DNA of 64,000 nt. It comes from Phycisphaerae bacterium. Its GTDB lineage: Bacteria > Planctomycetota > Phycisphaerae > UBA1845 > Fen-1342. The stretch lies in NCBI GenBank assembly GCA_028277645.1, contig JANQFV010000003.1, positions 1-64,000 of the forward strand, written 5' to 3'. Under the pieces are notes generated by a model. It did no database searches and was not told where the DNA came from. It was given only the letters and a program-made list of their open reading frames with translations. This document shows positions 42,572-50,050 of this stretch, one piece after another. The stretch's first letter is position 1; every line of letters starts with the position of its first letter. Made by a program: the position numbers and the translations under genes.

Positions 42572-43444
42572 ATGTGCAGAGAAGGTCTAACCATGTGTTC
42601 TTGCGTATTGATGCTGGTCTGTGCAGCGCCCGCGCTGGCGAATAACGACGGCCACGACGGCAGTGGATCAACGCCCGTCGATGCGTACGCCGTCGGCAGC
42701 ACCGTGGGCAGCGGCTCAAGCCAGATCTACCGGATCAACGAGTACGCGACCGACCCCGTTGCGGATGTCATCGTTGATTCCGGCCTGTACCTCGGTGACA
42801 TCGGGATCAACCCGTCTTCCGGTGATGCATTCGTCATCGAAGGCCACGCGCCCGGACGGCTGTTTCACGTGGATCTGGCCACTGGCACGCTCGATCTCGT
42901 CGGCAGCAGCGGCCTGAACGGCCTGAACTCGTTGGAGGTGGCCGCCGACGGGACGATCTACGCCCGAGCGTTCAACTCGTCGCTCCTGTGGACGCTCGAC
43001 CCGCAGACAGCCACGCCTGCGGTGCTGGTCGACACGCTGTACAGCGGCGGCGGGGACTTGGCTCTGTCACCGACCGGAGAAGCACTATACGCGACCGCGG
43101 ATGCTGGATCCGGTCTCTCCACTGCCCTGATGCACATCGATCTTGAAACGGCTGCGGTCGTCGAAGTCGCGGACATCTCAATAAATCAGGACACCGAAGC
43201 CTGGGCCGGCATCGATTTCGATCCCGACGGCAACCTGTTCGGCTTCCTCGGTCACGACAACATCGGCTTGGCGCAGGTCTACTCGATCGACCTCGACAAC
43301 TACGGTGCGACCCTCGTTGGTGACGTCGTGGGCGCTGAGGAGCTCGGCCTGCTCGGGGCGGCGATCCCCGTCACGCCGCCCGTACCCGAACCCGCGTCCC
43401 TGGCACTGATGCTCGCAGCCAGTCTGCTGCTGCGACGTCGGTAG
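42572..43444 (+). CDS. PEP-CTERM exported beta-propeller-like protein
   Basis: 290 residues from ATG 42572 with a strong AGGAGGGAG site. Signal peptide 1-23 (ending CAAPALA-NN). The mature part has repeated four-strand blocks (IYRINEYATDPVADVIVDSG, LFHVDLATGTLDLVGSSG, LWTLDPQTATPAVLVDTL, LMHIDLETAAVVEVADIS, YSIDLDNYGATLVGDV), consistent with a propeller of LVIVD-type repeats. The C-terminus VPEPASLALMLAASLLLRRR is a complete PEP-CTERM signal. Probably an exosortase substrate; function unknown. Confidence 0.82.
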   Translation: MCREGLTMCSCVLMLVCAAPALANNDGHDGSGSTPVDAYAVGSTVGSGSSQIYRINEYATDPVADVIVDSGLYLGDIGINPSSGDAFVIEGHAPGRLFHVDLATGTLDLVGSSGLNGLNSLEVAADGTIYARAFNSSLLWTLDPQTATPAVLVDTLYSGGGDLALSPTGEALYATADAGSGLSTALMHIDLETAAVVEVADISINQDTEAWAGIDFDPDGNLFGFLGHDNIGLAQVYSIDLDNYGATLVGDVVGAEELGLLGAAIPVTPPVPEPASLALMLAASLLLRRR

Positions 43445-43485
43445 CTCGGCACGCCACAACGCGCATGGCGTGTTCTTCCCTCGGC

Positions 43486-43515
43486 GAACGGTCCGCTCGG
43501 CGGGCCGTTCGTTTG
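43486..43515 (+). terminator. terminator of the 42572-43444 gene
   Basis: GAACGGTCCG (43486-43495) pairs with CGGGCCGTTC (43501-43510), then GTTTG. Confidence 0.7.
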
Positions 43516-43617
43516 CGCGTGAAGGAGATTATTCGGACGTGGAACGGGAGATTTCGGGGGAACTTCGCGCAAACCCGCAAACCCGAGAGCGCTCTGTGCG
43601 ATAATATGTTTGGAGCA

Positions 43618-44130
43618 ATGGACGCACGGTACCTGGCGATCTCGTGCATGCTGGTACACGCGCTCGTGCCCGCCGGCCCGCTCTGCTTCGGTCAGAGCGC
43701 TGTGTGCGGTTCGGAAACGATTTGCGTGGTCGTGGTGGTGCGCGCCGAGCCGACAGCACCTGACGTTCCGCTCCCCGTCGAGGTTACGGGGAGTTGCGCG
43801 GCCTGCTGTTGCTGCCGCTGCCCCGCGCCTGAACCGCCGCCGGACGAGATCACGGATGCCCCGGCGACCGCGCCGTCGTCAGAAAAGTCTCCCTGTGCAC
43901 CGTGCGAGATGTGTCGGTGCATGCCGCCCAAGCAGCCGGCGGTCCCGTCGACTAACCCAGCAGACGAAGTTGAACGCATTTGCGCGCTTGGCCCACTGCC
44001 GGGTGCGATCCTGCCCACTACGGTCGCGCCGCCACGTGATCCTCATGCGATCGAGACAGACCCCGACCCTCCGCGCCAGATCGGGTCGCACAATGAGCGC
44101 CGGGCCGCGCTCGCCATTTGGTTGAACTGA
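43618..44130 (+). CDS. exported Cys/Pro-rich protein
   Basis: 170 residues from ATG 43618; ATG 43606 is an alternative and neither has an ideal ribosome site. The signal peptide is MDARYLAISCMLVHALVPAG, cleaved near LCFGQS. The mature part has TGSCAACCCCRCPAPEPPPD (a run of four Cys), then CAPCEMCRCMPPKQP, then a Pro/Asp-rich tail. Cys pairs at CxxC spacing suggest metal or thiol chemistry or disulfide cross-linking. The next gene (44296) encodes another Cys-rich exported protein that also has a CCCC run, so the two probably act together. No family known. Confidence 0.6.
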   Translation: MDARYLAISCMLVHALVPAGPLCFGQSAVCGSETICVVVVVRAEPTAPDVPLPVEVTGSCAACCCCRCPAPEPPPDEITDAPATAPSSEKSPCAPCEMCRCMPPKQPAVPSTNPADEVERICALGPLPGAILPTTVAPPRDPHAIETDPDPPRQIGSHNERRAALAIWLN

Positions 44131-44295
44131 TTCTGCGCACGCATCGCGTTTGTCCGCGCGGGGCGATGTCGTTGCGCGCGGGCAAGTCTGCGCCGCCGGT
44201 CCGTGCGGACTGACGGCCATCTCAGTTTCGCCTTGATCACAAACTGCGAACGAATCCGTCATAAAGACGCTCAACGAACTCACGGAGACACAATT

Positions 44296-45261
44296 ATGCG
44301 TATTCAGAGAGCTCTGCTTCCCATCGTAGCCGTCCTGGCCACGACATCACTGGTATTCGCGTTACCTGATGGTCCGTGCGCCAAGGCGTGCGGCACCTCG
44401 TGTGACGTACAGGTCGCTGCCAAGTGCGGTCCACAGACCGGCGCGTGCGGTCACGGTTGCCAGCCGTCGGCCAATAGCTGCGGCGGCTGTCGCATCATCA
44501 TCATCTGCTGTTGCTGTAGTCAGCAGGCCGGCTGTGCGCCGCACGGTTCGTCGTGCTTCAGCGCCGCGCGCGGGTGCGGCCATGGTGGCCATCCAGGCCA
44601 TTTCGCGTCGCGCGGCCGCGGCCACCACTGTGGTCCGCAGAAGGCTGGTCGCTGCGGCAGTGCCCCCGCGCAGCGCTGTGGCAGCGCGTGTGGCTCGAGC
44701 TGTGGTTCGAAGTCGGCGTGCAACACGAGTCGCTGCGGAACGAGCAGTTGCCAGCCCGCCTGTGGTTCGAAGTGCGGACCGCGCGGCGTGTGCGGCAGTA
44801 GCTCCGGAAAGGCGTGCTGCGCGAGCAGCGCCGCAAAGTGTGGACCGGCGAAATGCCAGCCGGCGATCGGCGCCTGCGGACAGAAATGCGGCTCCGCTTG
44901 CGGCAAAGCCGCTGCCAAGGCGTGCGGTAAGTCCTGCGAACAAGCCTGTAGCAAGATCTGCAAGCCGGACTGCGCCAAGTCTGACTGCAAGCTGGGCTGT
45001 GACAAGGCGGCGCCGAAGGCCGCCTGCGACAAGAAGTGTGTGAAGAGCTGCTCGTCGGCCAAGGGCCAGCAGAGCTGCTGCGCTTCGAAGGGCAAGGCCA
45101 AGTGCGCACCGCAGGCCGCCGGCAAGTGTGCCCCGGCTGCCAAGCCCAAGGCCGGCAGCAAACCGGGTTGCGAGAAGAAGAGCTGCAAGCCCGGCTGCGG
45201 TGACAAGAAGCCAGCGCCGAAGAGCCGCGCCGCAAAGGCGGTTGGCGAGTTGATGCAGTAA
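44296..45261 (+). CDS. exported very Cys-rich protein (about 50 Cys)
   Basis: 321 residues from ATG 44296 (GGAG 8 nt upstream). Signal peptide 1-22 (ending LVFA-LP). I count 50 Cys (about 16 %), with short repeats of CG, SAC, SSC, KC: CGSACGSSCGSKSACN, CQPACGSKCGPRGVCG, CGKSCEQACSKICKPDC. A hydrophobic IIIICCCC patch lies at about 72-79, and a His/Gly-rich segment CGHGGHPGHFASRGRGHHC at about 96-115. The C-terminus is Lys-rich (KPGCGDKKPAPKSRAAK). It resembles no catalogued metallothionein or spore-coat protein that I can name. Disulfide-linked envelope protein or metal binder are the likely options. Confidence 0.7.
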   Translation: MRIQRALLPIVAVLATTSLVFALPDGPCAKACGTSCDVQVAAKCGPQTGACGHGCQPSANSCGGCRIIIICCCCSQQAGCAPHGSSCFSAARGCGHGGHPGHFASRGRGHHCGPQKAGRCGSAPAQRCGSACGSSCGSKSACNTSRCGTSSCQPACGSKCGPRGVCGSSSGKACCASSAAKCGPAKCQPAIGACGQKCGSACGKAAAKACGKSCEQACSKICKPDCAKSDCKLGCDKAAPKAACDKKCVKSCSSAKGQQSCCASKGKAKCAPQAAGKCAPAAKPKAGSKPGCEKKSCKPGCGDKKPAPKSRAAKAVGELMQ

Positions 45262-45275
45262 CCCAAGCCGCTTCA

Positions 45276-45307
45276 CGAGCGGCACGGGGTCGCGCCCGTG
45301 TCGCTCG
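45276..45307 (+). terminator. hairpin after the Cys-rich gene
   Basis: CGAGCGGCACGGG pairs with CCCGTGTCGCTCG (one mismatch) 15 nt after the stop; the following TAGTTCGTTTG is only weakly T-rich. Confidence 0.65.
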
Positions 45308-45354
45308 TAGTTCGTTTGCCCAATCTCACCTGCCGGGGTACAAGACGCGCCTAC

Positions 45355-45375
45355 CCCCTCCCTGGAAGGGAGGGG
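45355..45375. repeat. CCCCTCCCT hairpin family, copy C
   Basis: CCCCTCCCTGGAAGGGAGGG palindrome followed by GCTGAAGGAGGGCTGAGCGC, a flank shared with copy A (CTGGGGGGAGGGTTGAGCGC). Confidence 0.75.
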
Positions 45376-45459
45376 CTGAAGGAGGGCTGAGCGCTGGCCG
45401 CTTCCCCTCTCCGTACCTCTCCCCTGAGGGGTAGGTTTGGCACGCTCTTGGAGGTGATT

Positions 45460-47688
45460 ATGCACACTTCTCTGCTCACAGCCGTTGTTCTCATACTGAT
45501 TACTCCTGCCCCCCTGCTCGGCGGCGATGCGCTGGATGACGCGCTCGGACTGGTCGGCATGCAGCGGCAGGACCTCGGCTGGCGCGCAAAGGGCTGGTGG
45601 CCGCGGTGGCCCGACGTGCCGTACAAGCTGCGCGCGTTCGACGCCTTGTTCGCCGAGCCGCTCGACACGATCGCTTACACGCGTGCCCTGGGGCAGACTG
45701 CGTATGACCTCCTCGACCCCGAACAACTCGCGAAGGAAGACACCGATCGCAACAGCCGCGCCCTGTTTCAGGCCGTGCAGCGGCTTGGCATTGATCCGAA
45801 GTTCGGCGGTTTCCGTGGCTACACGGCAAACACGCTCGCGCCGGAGATGCCGCTCGATCAGGCAATCGTCGCACTCTACCGCGCCGCAGGCCGCACGACG
45901 CAACCGAACACGTTCGGCATGGCGCTGCCGTATCCAAAAATCGAGGAGCAGATCGCCGAGCAGGCCAAGAACGTGCCGGAGGAAATCAGTCCGATTCTCG
46001 GACAGCTCGTGCTCAACATCATCGAGGCCCGGCGATGGGTGGACCTCGCATTTCGCAAGGTCGACGCCGCCGATCGGCTGGCCGTTGCGACGCGTTACGA
46101 CGTCGGCATGGAGATGATCGACGCGTACGACTACTGCCCGGCGATCGACGACGTGGCGAAGACGTGGGATGAGGCGAGCATGTGGTACGCGGCGCAGAAG
46201 TGCGTTGACGCGCTCGACCTGGCGCGGATCAAGCTGCAGATGTGGAAGAGCGAACTCGACGGTCCGGTGCCGGATTTTGCGTTTGATTGGGAAACGCCGT
46301 GGGGATGGATTCGCGTGCGAGGCGTTGTGCCGCCGCGGAATCCAAGTAGTTCAGGGATCCACTTCAAGAACCTGGACGGTACTGATTCGTGCTTGGTCGT
46401 CGAGCTCGGCGATGATACCACGTACGCTGGCCCAGTTGCCGCGGGTTCGCCCAGCACGCCGATCAGCCTGTTGCTGGACTTGGGCGGAACCGACAACTAC
46501 CGCTCTGCGCCCGGAGCAATCGGAGAGTATCAGTCCGGGCTGGCACCCTCACAGGGGGCGGGTCTGTGCGGCGTCGGCATACTCATCGATGCCGGCGGTA
46601 ATGATCGCTACGGAGCTCTACGCTACGGACAAGGTGTCGGCCAGTTTGGTTTCGGCCTGCTGGCCGACCTGGCCGGCGACGACGAATACTGCCTTCAGCA
46701 CTCCGGCCAGGGCTGCGGCTACTTTGGCGTCGGGCTGCTCTTCGATGCCGCCGGTGATGACGAGTACAACATTCACGCCGACGGACAAGGACTCGGCGGC
46801 GTTGCGGGCGTTGGCATTCTGGCAGATCGCGGCGGCGATGATTCGTATGTGGCAGAACGCAAGCACTCGATCACCGGTCGGCCGTCGTATCACTCGCCGG
46901 ACCTCGACGTCGGCGTATCGAACGTGCAGGGCTGCGGCATCGGACGGCGCGGCGATGGCAGTGACGGGCACTCGTGGGCGGGCGGTCTGGGCGCCCTCCT
47001 CGATGGCGGCGGGAACGACTTCTACAGCGCTGGCAACTGGTCGATGGGAACCGGCTACTGGTTCGGCATCGGCCTGCTGCACGATCGCGCCGGCGACGAC
47101 AAGTACAACGGCGTCTGTTACTCGCAGGGCACCGGGGCGCACTTCTGCATCGGAGCGCTCATCGATGAAGCCGGCGACGACCAGCACTTCGCGCACGAAA
47201 ACTCGAACAGCAGCCTCGCCTGGGCACACGACTTTACGATCGGCCTGCTCCTGAACATCGGCGGCGACGACAAGTATCACGTCGATACCGGCGGACTGGC
47301 GTACTCGATCAATCGTAGCGTGGCGATGCTCATCGATACGGGTGGTGACGACACGTACGAGATAAACGTCGCCAAACGAGGAGAGAACGAGCACGCCGAT
47401 GAACGCCCCGGCTTCGCGATGAACGCCAAGAGCTTTCGCGCCCGTAGCGGCGTGGGCACGTACTTCGCCGACACGACGTCGATCGGACTGTTTCTGGATA
47501 TCGGTGGCGACGATCAGTATACGGGGGGTGAAGCAGCACTTCCGGGCTCGGTTGGCAACAACCGCCATTGGCTCGATCCGCCGGGCTCGCCGAACTGGGC
47601 AGACCGGAACTTCAGCGTGGGCGTGGATCGCGCGGCAGGCGAAGTCGATTTCACGCCGCGGCCGGTGAAAGTACCGTCAGGAAAGTAG
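45460..47688 (+). CDS. exported protein with 11 GxLxDxGGDDxY repeats
   Basis: 742 residues from ATG 45460 (GGAGG 5 nt upstream). Signal peptide 1-20 (ending PAPLLGG). The N-terminal about 280 residues are helical (QTAYDLLDPEQLAKEDTDRN, LVLNIIEARRWVDLAF). From about 320 to 690 the motif SLLLDLGGTDNY / GILIDAGGNDRY / GLLADLAGDDEY / GLLFDAAGDDEY and so on occurs 11 times, spaced about 27-60 residues, usually with GQGxGxxGxG between. Gly-Asp-Asp turns suggest a calcium-bound beta-helix, like RTX in spirit but with a different consensus. I cannot assign a family name or function. Confidence 0.75.
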   Translation: MHTSLLTAVVLILITPAPLLGGDALDDALGLVGMQRQDLGWRAKGWWPRWPDVPYKLRAFDALFAEPLDTIAYTRALGQTAYDLLDPEQLAKEDTDRNSRALFQAVQRLGIDPKFGGFRGYTANTLAPEMPLDQAIVALYRAAGRTTQPNTFGMALPYPKIEEQIAEQAKNVPEEISPILGQLVLNIIEARRWVDLAFRKVDAADRLAVATRYDVGMEMIDAYDYCPAIDDVAKTWDEASMWYAAQKCVDALDLARIKLQMWKSELDGPVPDFAFDWETPWGWIRVRGVVPPRNPSSSGIHFKNLDGTDSCLVVELGDDTTYAGPVAAGSPSTPISLLLDLGGTDNYRSAPGAIGEYQSGLAPSQGAGLCGVGILIDAGGNDRYGALRYGQGVGQFGFGLLADLAGDDEYCLQHSGQGCGYFGVGLLFDAAGDDEYNIHADGQGLGGVAGVGILADRGGDDSYVAERKHSITGRPSYHSPDLDVGVSNVQGCGIGRRGDGSDGHSWAGGLGALLDGGGNDFYSAGNWSMGTGYWFGIGLLHDRAGDDKYNGVCYSQGTGAHFCIGALIDEAGDDQHFAHENSNSSLAWAHDFTIGLLLNIGGDDKYHVDTGGLAYSINRSVAMLIDTGGDDTYEINVAKRGENEHADERPGFAMNAKSFRARSGVGTYFADTTSIGLFLDIGGDDQYTGGEAALPGSVGNNRHWLDPPGSPNWADRNFSVGVDRAAGEVDFTPRPVKVPSGK

Positions 47689-47759
47689 GGCGGGCTCCGC
47701 CCGCCGCAGTGGCGGCCGACCTCCCAGCCGGCCGTCCGGTTTTGTCGGACGCGCCCGCC

Positions 47760-47851
47760 GTCATCCCGAACGCAGGGAGGGATCTGCGTGCAATCGAACG
47801 GTTGCTCTCGAACGCCGGTAGATTCCTCCTCGCTGCGCTCGTCGGAATGAC
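47760..47851. repeat. dispersed palindrome, copy 5
   Basis: GTCATCCCGAACGCAGGGAG at the left; GTAGATTCCTCCTCGCTGCG then CTCGTCGGAATGAC at the right. The centre has AATCGAACGGTTGCTCTCGA, shared with copies 4 and 6. It separates convergent genes. Confidence 0.88.
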
Positions 47852-47869
47852 GGACGTGCTGAACCCGCC

Positions 47870-48949
47870 CTACTTGTTCGCGTGGTCAAACAGCCAGCTT
47901 CGCAGAAACTCGAACGGATTGCCTGACGCAGCCGCTGCCTGCCGGAACACGTCCAGCGTCGCGCTCCACTGCTCGCCCGTGGCGGCGTGTACGTCCGCCA
48001 TCAGATCAAGGTCGAGGTTATAGCGGTAGTTCGCCAGCATCCAGGCGTTGTTCGTTGGCAGCTCGGCGTAGAAACCGAACGAATCCGGGTAGTTGAGCGT
48101 CGGCTGAATGTCGCTGGCAAATCTCTCGCGCGCGGCCTGAAAGACAGCCTCCCGGCCGGCGACGCGTTCGGCCGCGCTGATCGGCTGTGCATAGTGCGTT
48201 GCGAGCTGATCGTACAGGTCCAGCAGGAACGCGTTCACGATGTCCTTGTCGGCGTAGTACGTTTCGGCCAACTCCGGCCAACCCGACTCGTCGCCAAACT
48301 CAGCACGCAGGAAGTCCACAGCACCACGCCGGCCGACGAACGTCGCCAGCGACTCGTTGAACACCGTACTGTTCGCGCGCCAGACCGTGTTGTGCAGCAG
48401 CTCGTGGATGACCGTATCAACCAGTGACAGCGTCCCGCGGCGCAGCATGGTCGATCGCACAGGATTCTCGAACAACCCCAGCGTGCTGTATGCATCGAGC
48501 TCGTACGTCATCGTGTCGAGGCCGCCAGTCTTTAGCTCGTCCTCGATCCGGATCATGTAGTTTTCGTCGAAGAACGCCAGATACGGCACCTCGCCGACTA
48601 TGGGGAAGGTCCAGGTGTGCGCAATGAGCGCGTCCTGTCGAGCGGCGGAGAGGTTAAACGCGACCGGATCACCGCCGGAGTCGTAAAATGTGGTGTAGTC
48701 GGTCCCGACACTGAGCCCGATCGTGTCGCGGGCGTACTCGCGGGCTTTAACGACTAATTCGAGCTTGGTCTGCTCGTCCTCGGTCAGTCGTCCGGAATCG
48801 AGCACCTTATCGATCGGTTCGGTCTCACCCTGGGTGCCCAACTGTCCCTGGGCCAGATGGATGACGTACGGGAGACTGTCGCAGCCGGTCGATGTAACGA
48901 GTGCAAGAGTGGTAAGTACCGCCAATCGAACTGACTTCGCATAACGCAT
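47870..48949 (-). CDS. putative aminopeptidase lipoprotein (COG4324-like)
   Basis: 359 residues from ATG 48949 (CGGAGGATCAG just upstream; the longer open frame is unsupported). The signal ends in a lipobox, VTSTGC with Cys23. The zinc motif HELLHNTV is at 182-186, followed by NESLATFVG (198-206) with a third ligand Glu. This HExxH...NE(S/G)xA(T/A)xxG arrangement matches the predicted aminopeptidase family COG4324 (PF10023). N-terminal TPR-like helices (LVVKAREYARDTIGL) are also typical. Activity has to my knowledge rarely been demonstrated for the family. Anchored in a membrane, it may cleave peptides released by the exported endopeptidases nearby. Confidence 0.78.
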   Translation of the reverse strand: MRYAKSVRLAVLTTLALVTSTGCDSLPYVIHLAQGQLGTQGETEPIDKVLDSGRLTEDEQTKLELVVKAREYARDTIGLSVGTDYTTFYDSGGDPVAFNLSAARQDALIAHTWTFPIVGEVPYLAFFDENYMIRIEDELKTGGLDTMTYELDAYSTLGLFENPVRSTMLRRGTLSLVDTVIHELLHNTVWRANSTVFNESLATFVGRRGAVDFLRAEFGDESGWPELAETYYADKDIVNAFLLDLYDQLATHYAQPISAAERVAGREAVFQAARERFASDIQPTLNYPDSFGFYAELPTNNAWMLANYRYNLDLDLMADVHAATGEQWSATLDVFRQAAAASGNPFEFLRSWLFDHANK

Positions 48950-49023
48950 CTGATCCTCCGGGCAGCGTGACGCGTGCATTTGTAGGTATTCTATGCACGC
49001 GTCAAGAGCCGGGCGTCGTGTCT

Positions 49024-49060
49024 GGCCCCTCCTCCTTTCCGGGGGAGGTTGGGTGGGGGT
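49024..49060. repeat. CCCCTCC-type hairpin, diverged copy D
   Basis: CCCCTCCTCCTTTCCGGGGG then AGGTTGGGTGGGGGTAGGG; a degenerate relative of copies A to C. Confidence 0.5.
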
Positions 49061-49097
49061 AGGGCTGCCGATGCTCGTACGCTTCACCCTCCCCCTG

Positions 49098-49117
49098 CCC
49101 CTCCCTCAAGGGAGGGG
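49098..49117. repeat. CCCCTCCCT hairpin family, copy E
   Basis: CCCCTCCCTCAAGGGAGGGG palindrome, 16 nt from the stop of ispE, possibly its terminator. Confidence 0.7.
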
Positions 49118-49132
49118 AGTATGCACGCCGTG

Positions 49133-49993
49133 CTACGTACTCATGGTTCGTGCGACTTCTGTGTGCAGATTCGCCTGCTCGGCCACGACCGCTGCAAACG
49201 CGCGGGCTTCCTGCTCGGTGTCGTGCAGCCGAAACAGGGCACTGCCGGACCCGGTGAGCCGGACGGCCTGCCCCGTCACCACAGTAACACGCTTGGCAAC
49301 GACGCGCAATGCGGGTGCCACCACGAACGCCGGTTCTTCCAGGTCATTGAACAGTAGGTCCATCATCTGCGATGGCTTGTGAATCTGAGCGAGCGCGTCG
49401 TCTAGTCCGGACCGGTCCGCGTGTGCCTCCATTTCGTCCCAGGCCGCGTACACTGCGGGCGTCGCGCAATGGATGGTCGGCAAGACTAACACGGCCCAGG
49501 CATCAAGCGGCTGCACAAGCTCCTCCACCAACTCACCGCGGCCACGGAGCACGGACAGGGGGCCATAGCAGAACAAGGGCACATCAGAGCCCAGCGTCGC
49601 GCCGATCTCCGCCAGCTCCGGATGCGAAAGCCCGAGTTTCCACAACGCATTCAACAGCTTGAGCGTGGTAGCCGCGTTCGAACTACCACCTCCGAGTCCC
49701 GCCCCCGCGGGAATGCGCTTGGCTAGCGAGATACGTACGCCCTGCCGCACATGCGCGTACTCGGCCAGTGCCTCGGCAGCGCGCAGTGCGAGATTCGAAT
49801 GATCACACGGGATCGACGGATCGTCGCACTCGACCAGCAGTCGGCGATCGGTGCGTTTGGTCACGGTCACCGTGTCGCACAGGTCGACCTGCACGACGAG
49901 CGACTCGAGATCATGAAAACCGTCCGCGCGCGTGCCGCCGACGCGCAACGTGAGATTGAGCTTCGCCGGCGACGGCCGGGTCAATGACTCCAT
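49133..49993 (-). CDS. ispE: 4-diphosphocytidyl-2-C-methyl-D-erythritol kinase
   Basis: 286 residues, a GHMP kinase of the MEP isoprenoid pathway that phosphorylates CDP-methylerythritol. Motifs: PSPAKLNLTLRVGGTRADGF at the N-terminus, ATP loop RIPAGAGLGGGSSNAATTL near 95-110, SDVPLFCYG, and the C-terminal motif VRLTGSGSALFRL. The start ATG 49993 lies 57 nt downstream of the asnB stop, so it may be co-transcribed with asnB, though the functions are unrelated. Confidence 0.93.
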   Translation of the reverse strand: MESLTRPSPAKLNLTLRVGGTRADGFHDLESLVVQVDLCDTVTVTKRTDRRLLVECDDPSIPCDHSNLALRAAEALAEYAHVRQGVRISLAKRIPAGAGLGGGSSNAATTLKLLNALWKLGLSHPELAEIGATLGSDVPLFCYGPLSVLRGRGELVEELVQPLDAWAVLVLPTIHCATPAVYAAWDEMEAHADRSGLDDALAQIHKPSQMMDLLFNDLEEPAFVVAPALRVVAKRVTVVTGQAVRLTGSGSALFRLHDTEQEARAFAAVVAEQANLHTEVARTMST

Positions 49994-50050
49994 ATGTACA
50001 CCGCGCGACAGCGTACCGCGCGGCTCCGTGAGGCGACAGTCTGGCGCTAA

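Noticed and set aside
44362-45903. 513-codon minus-strand frame opposite the Cys-rich gene
   Set aside because: Ala/Arg/Thr-rich antisense of a repetitive gene. The plus strand has a ribosome site and a signal peptide; the minus frame runs across two genes.
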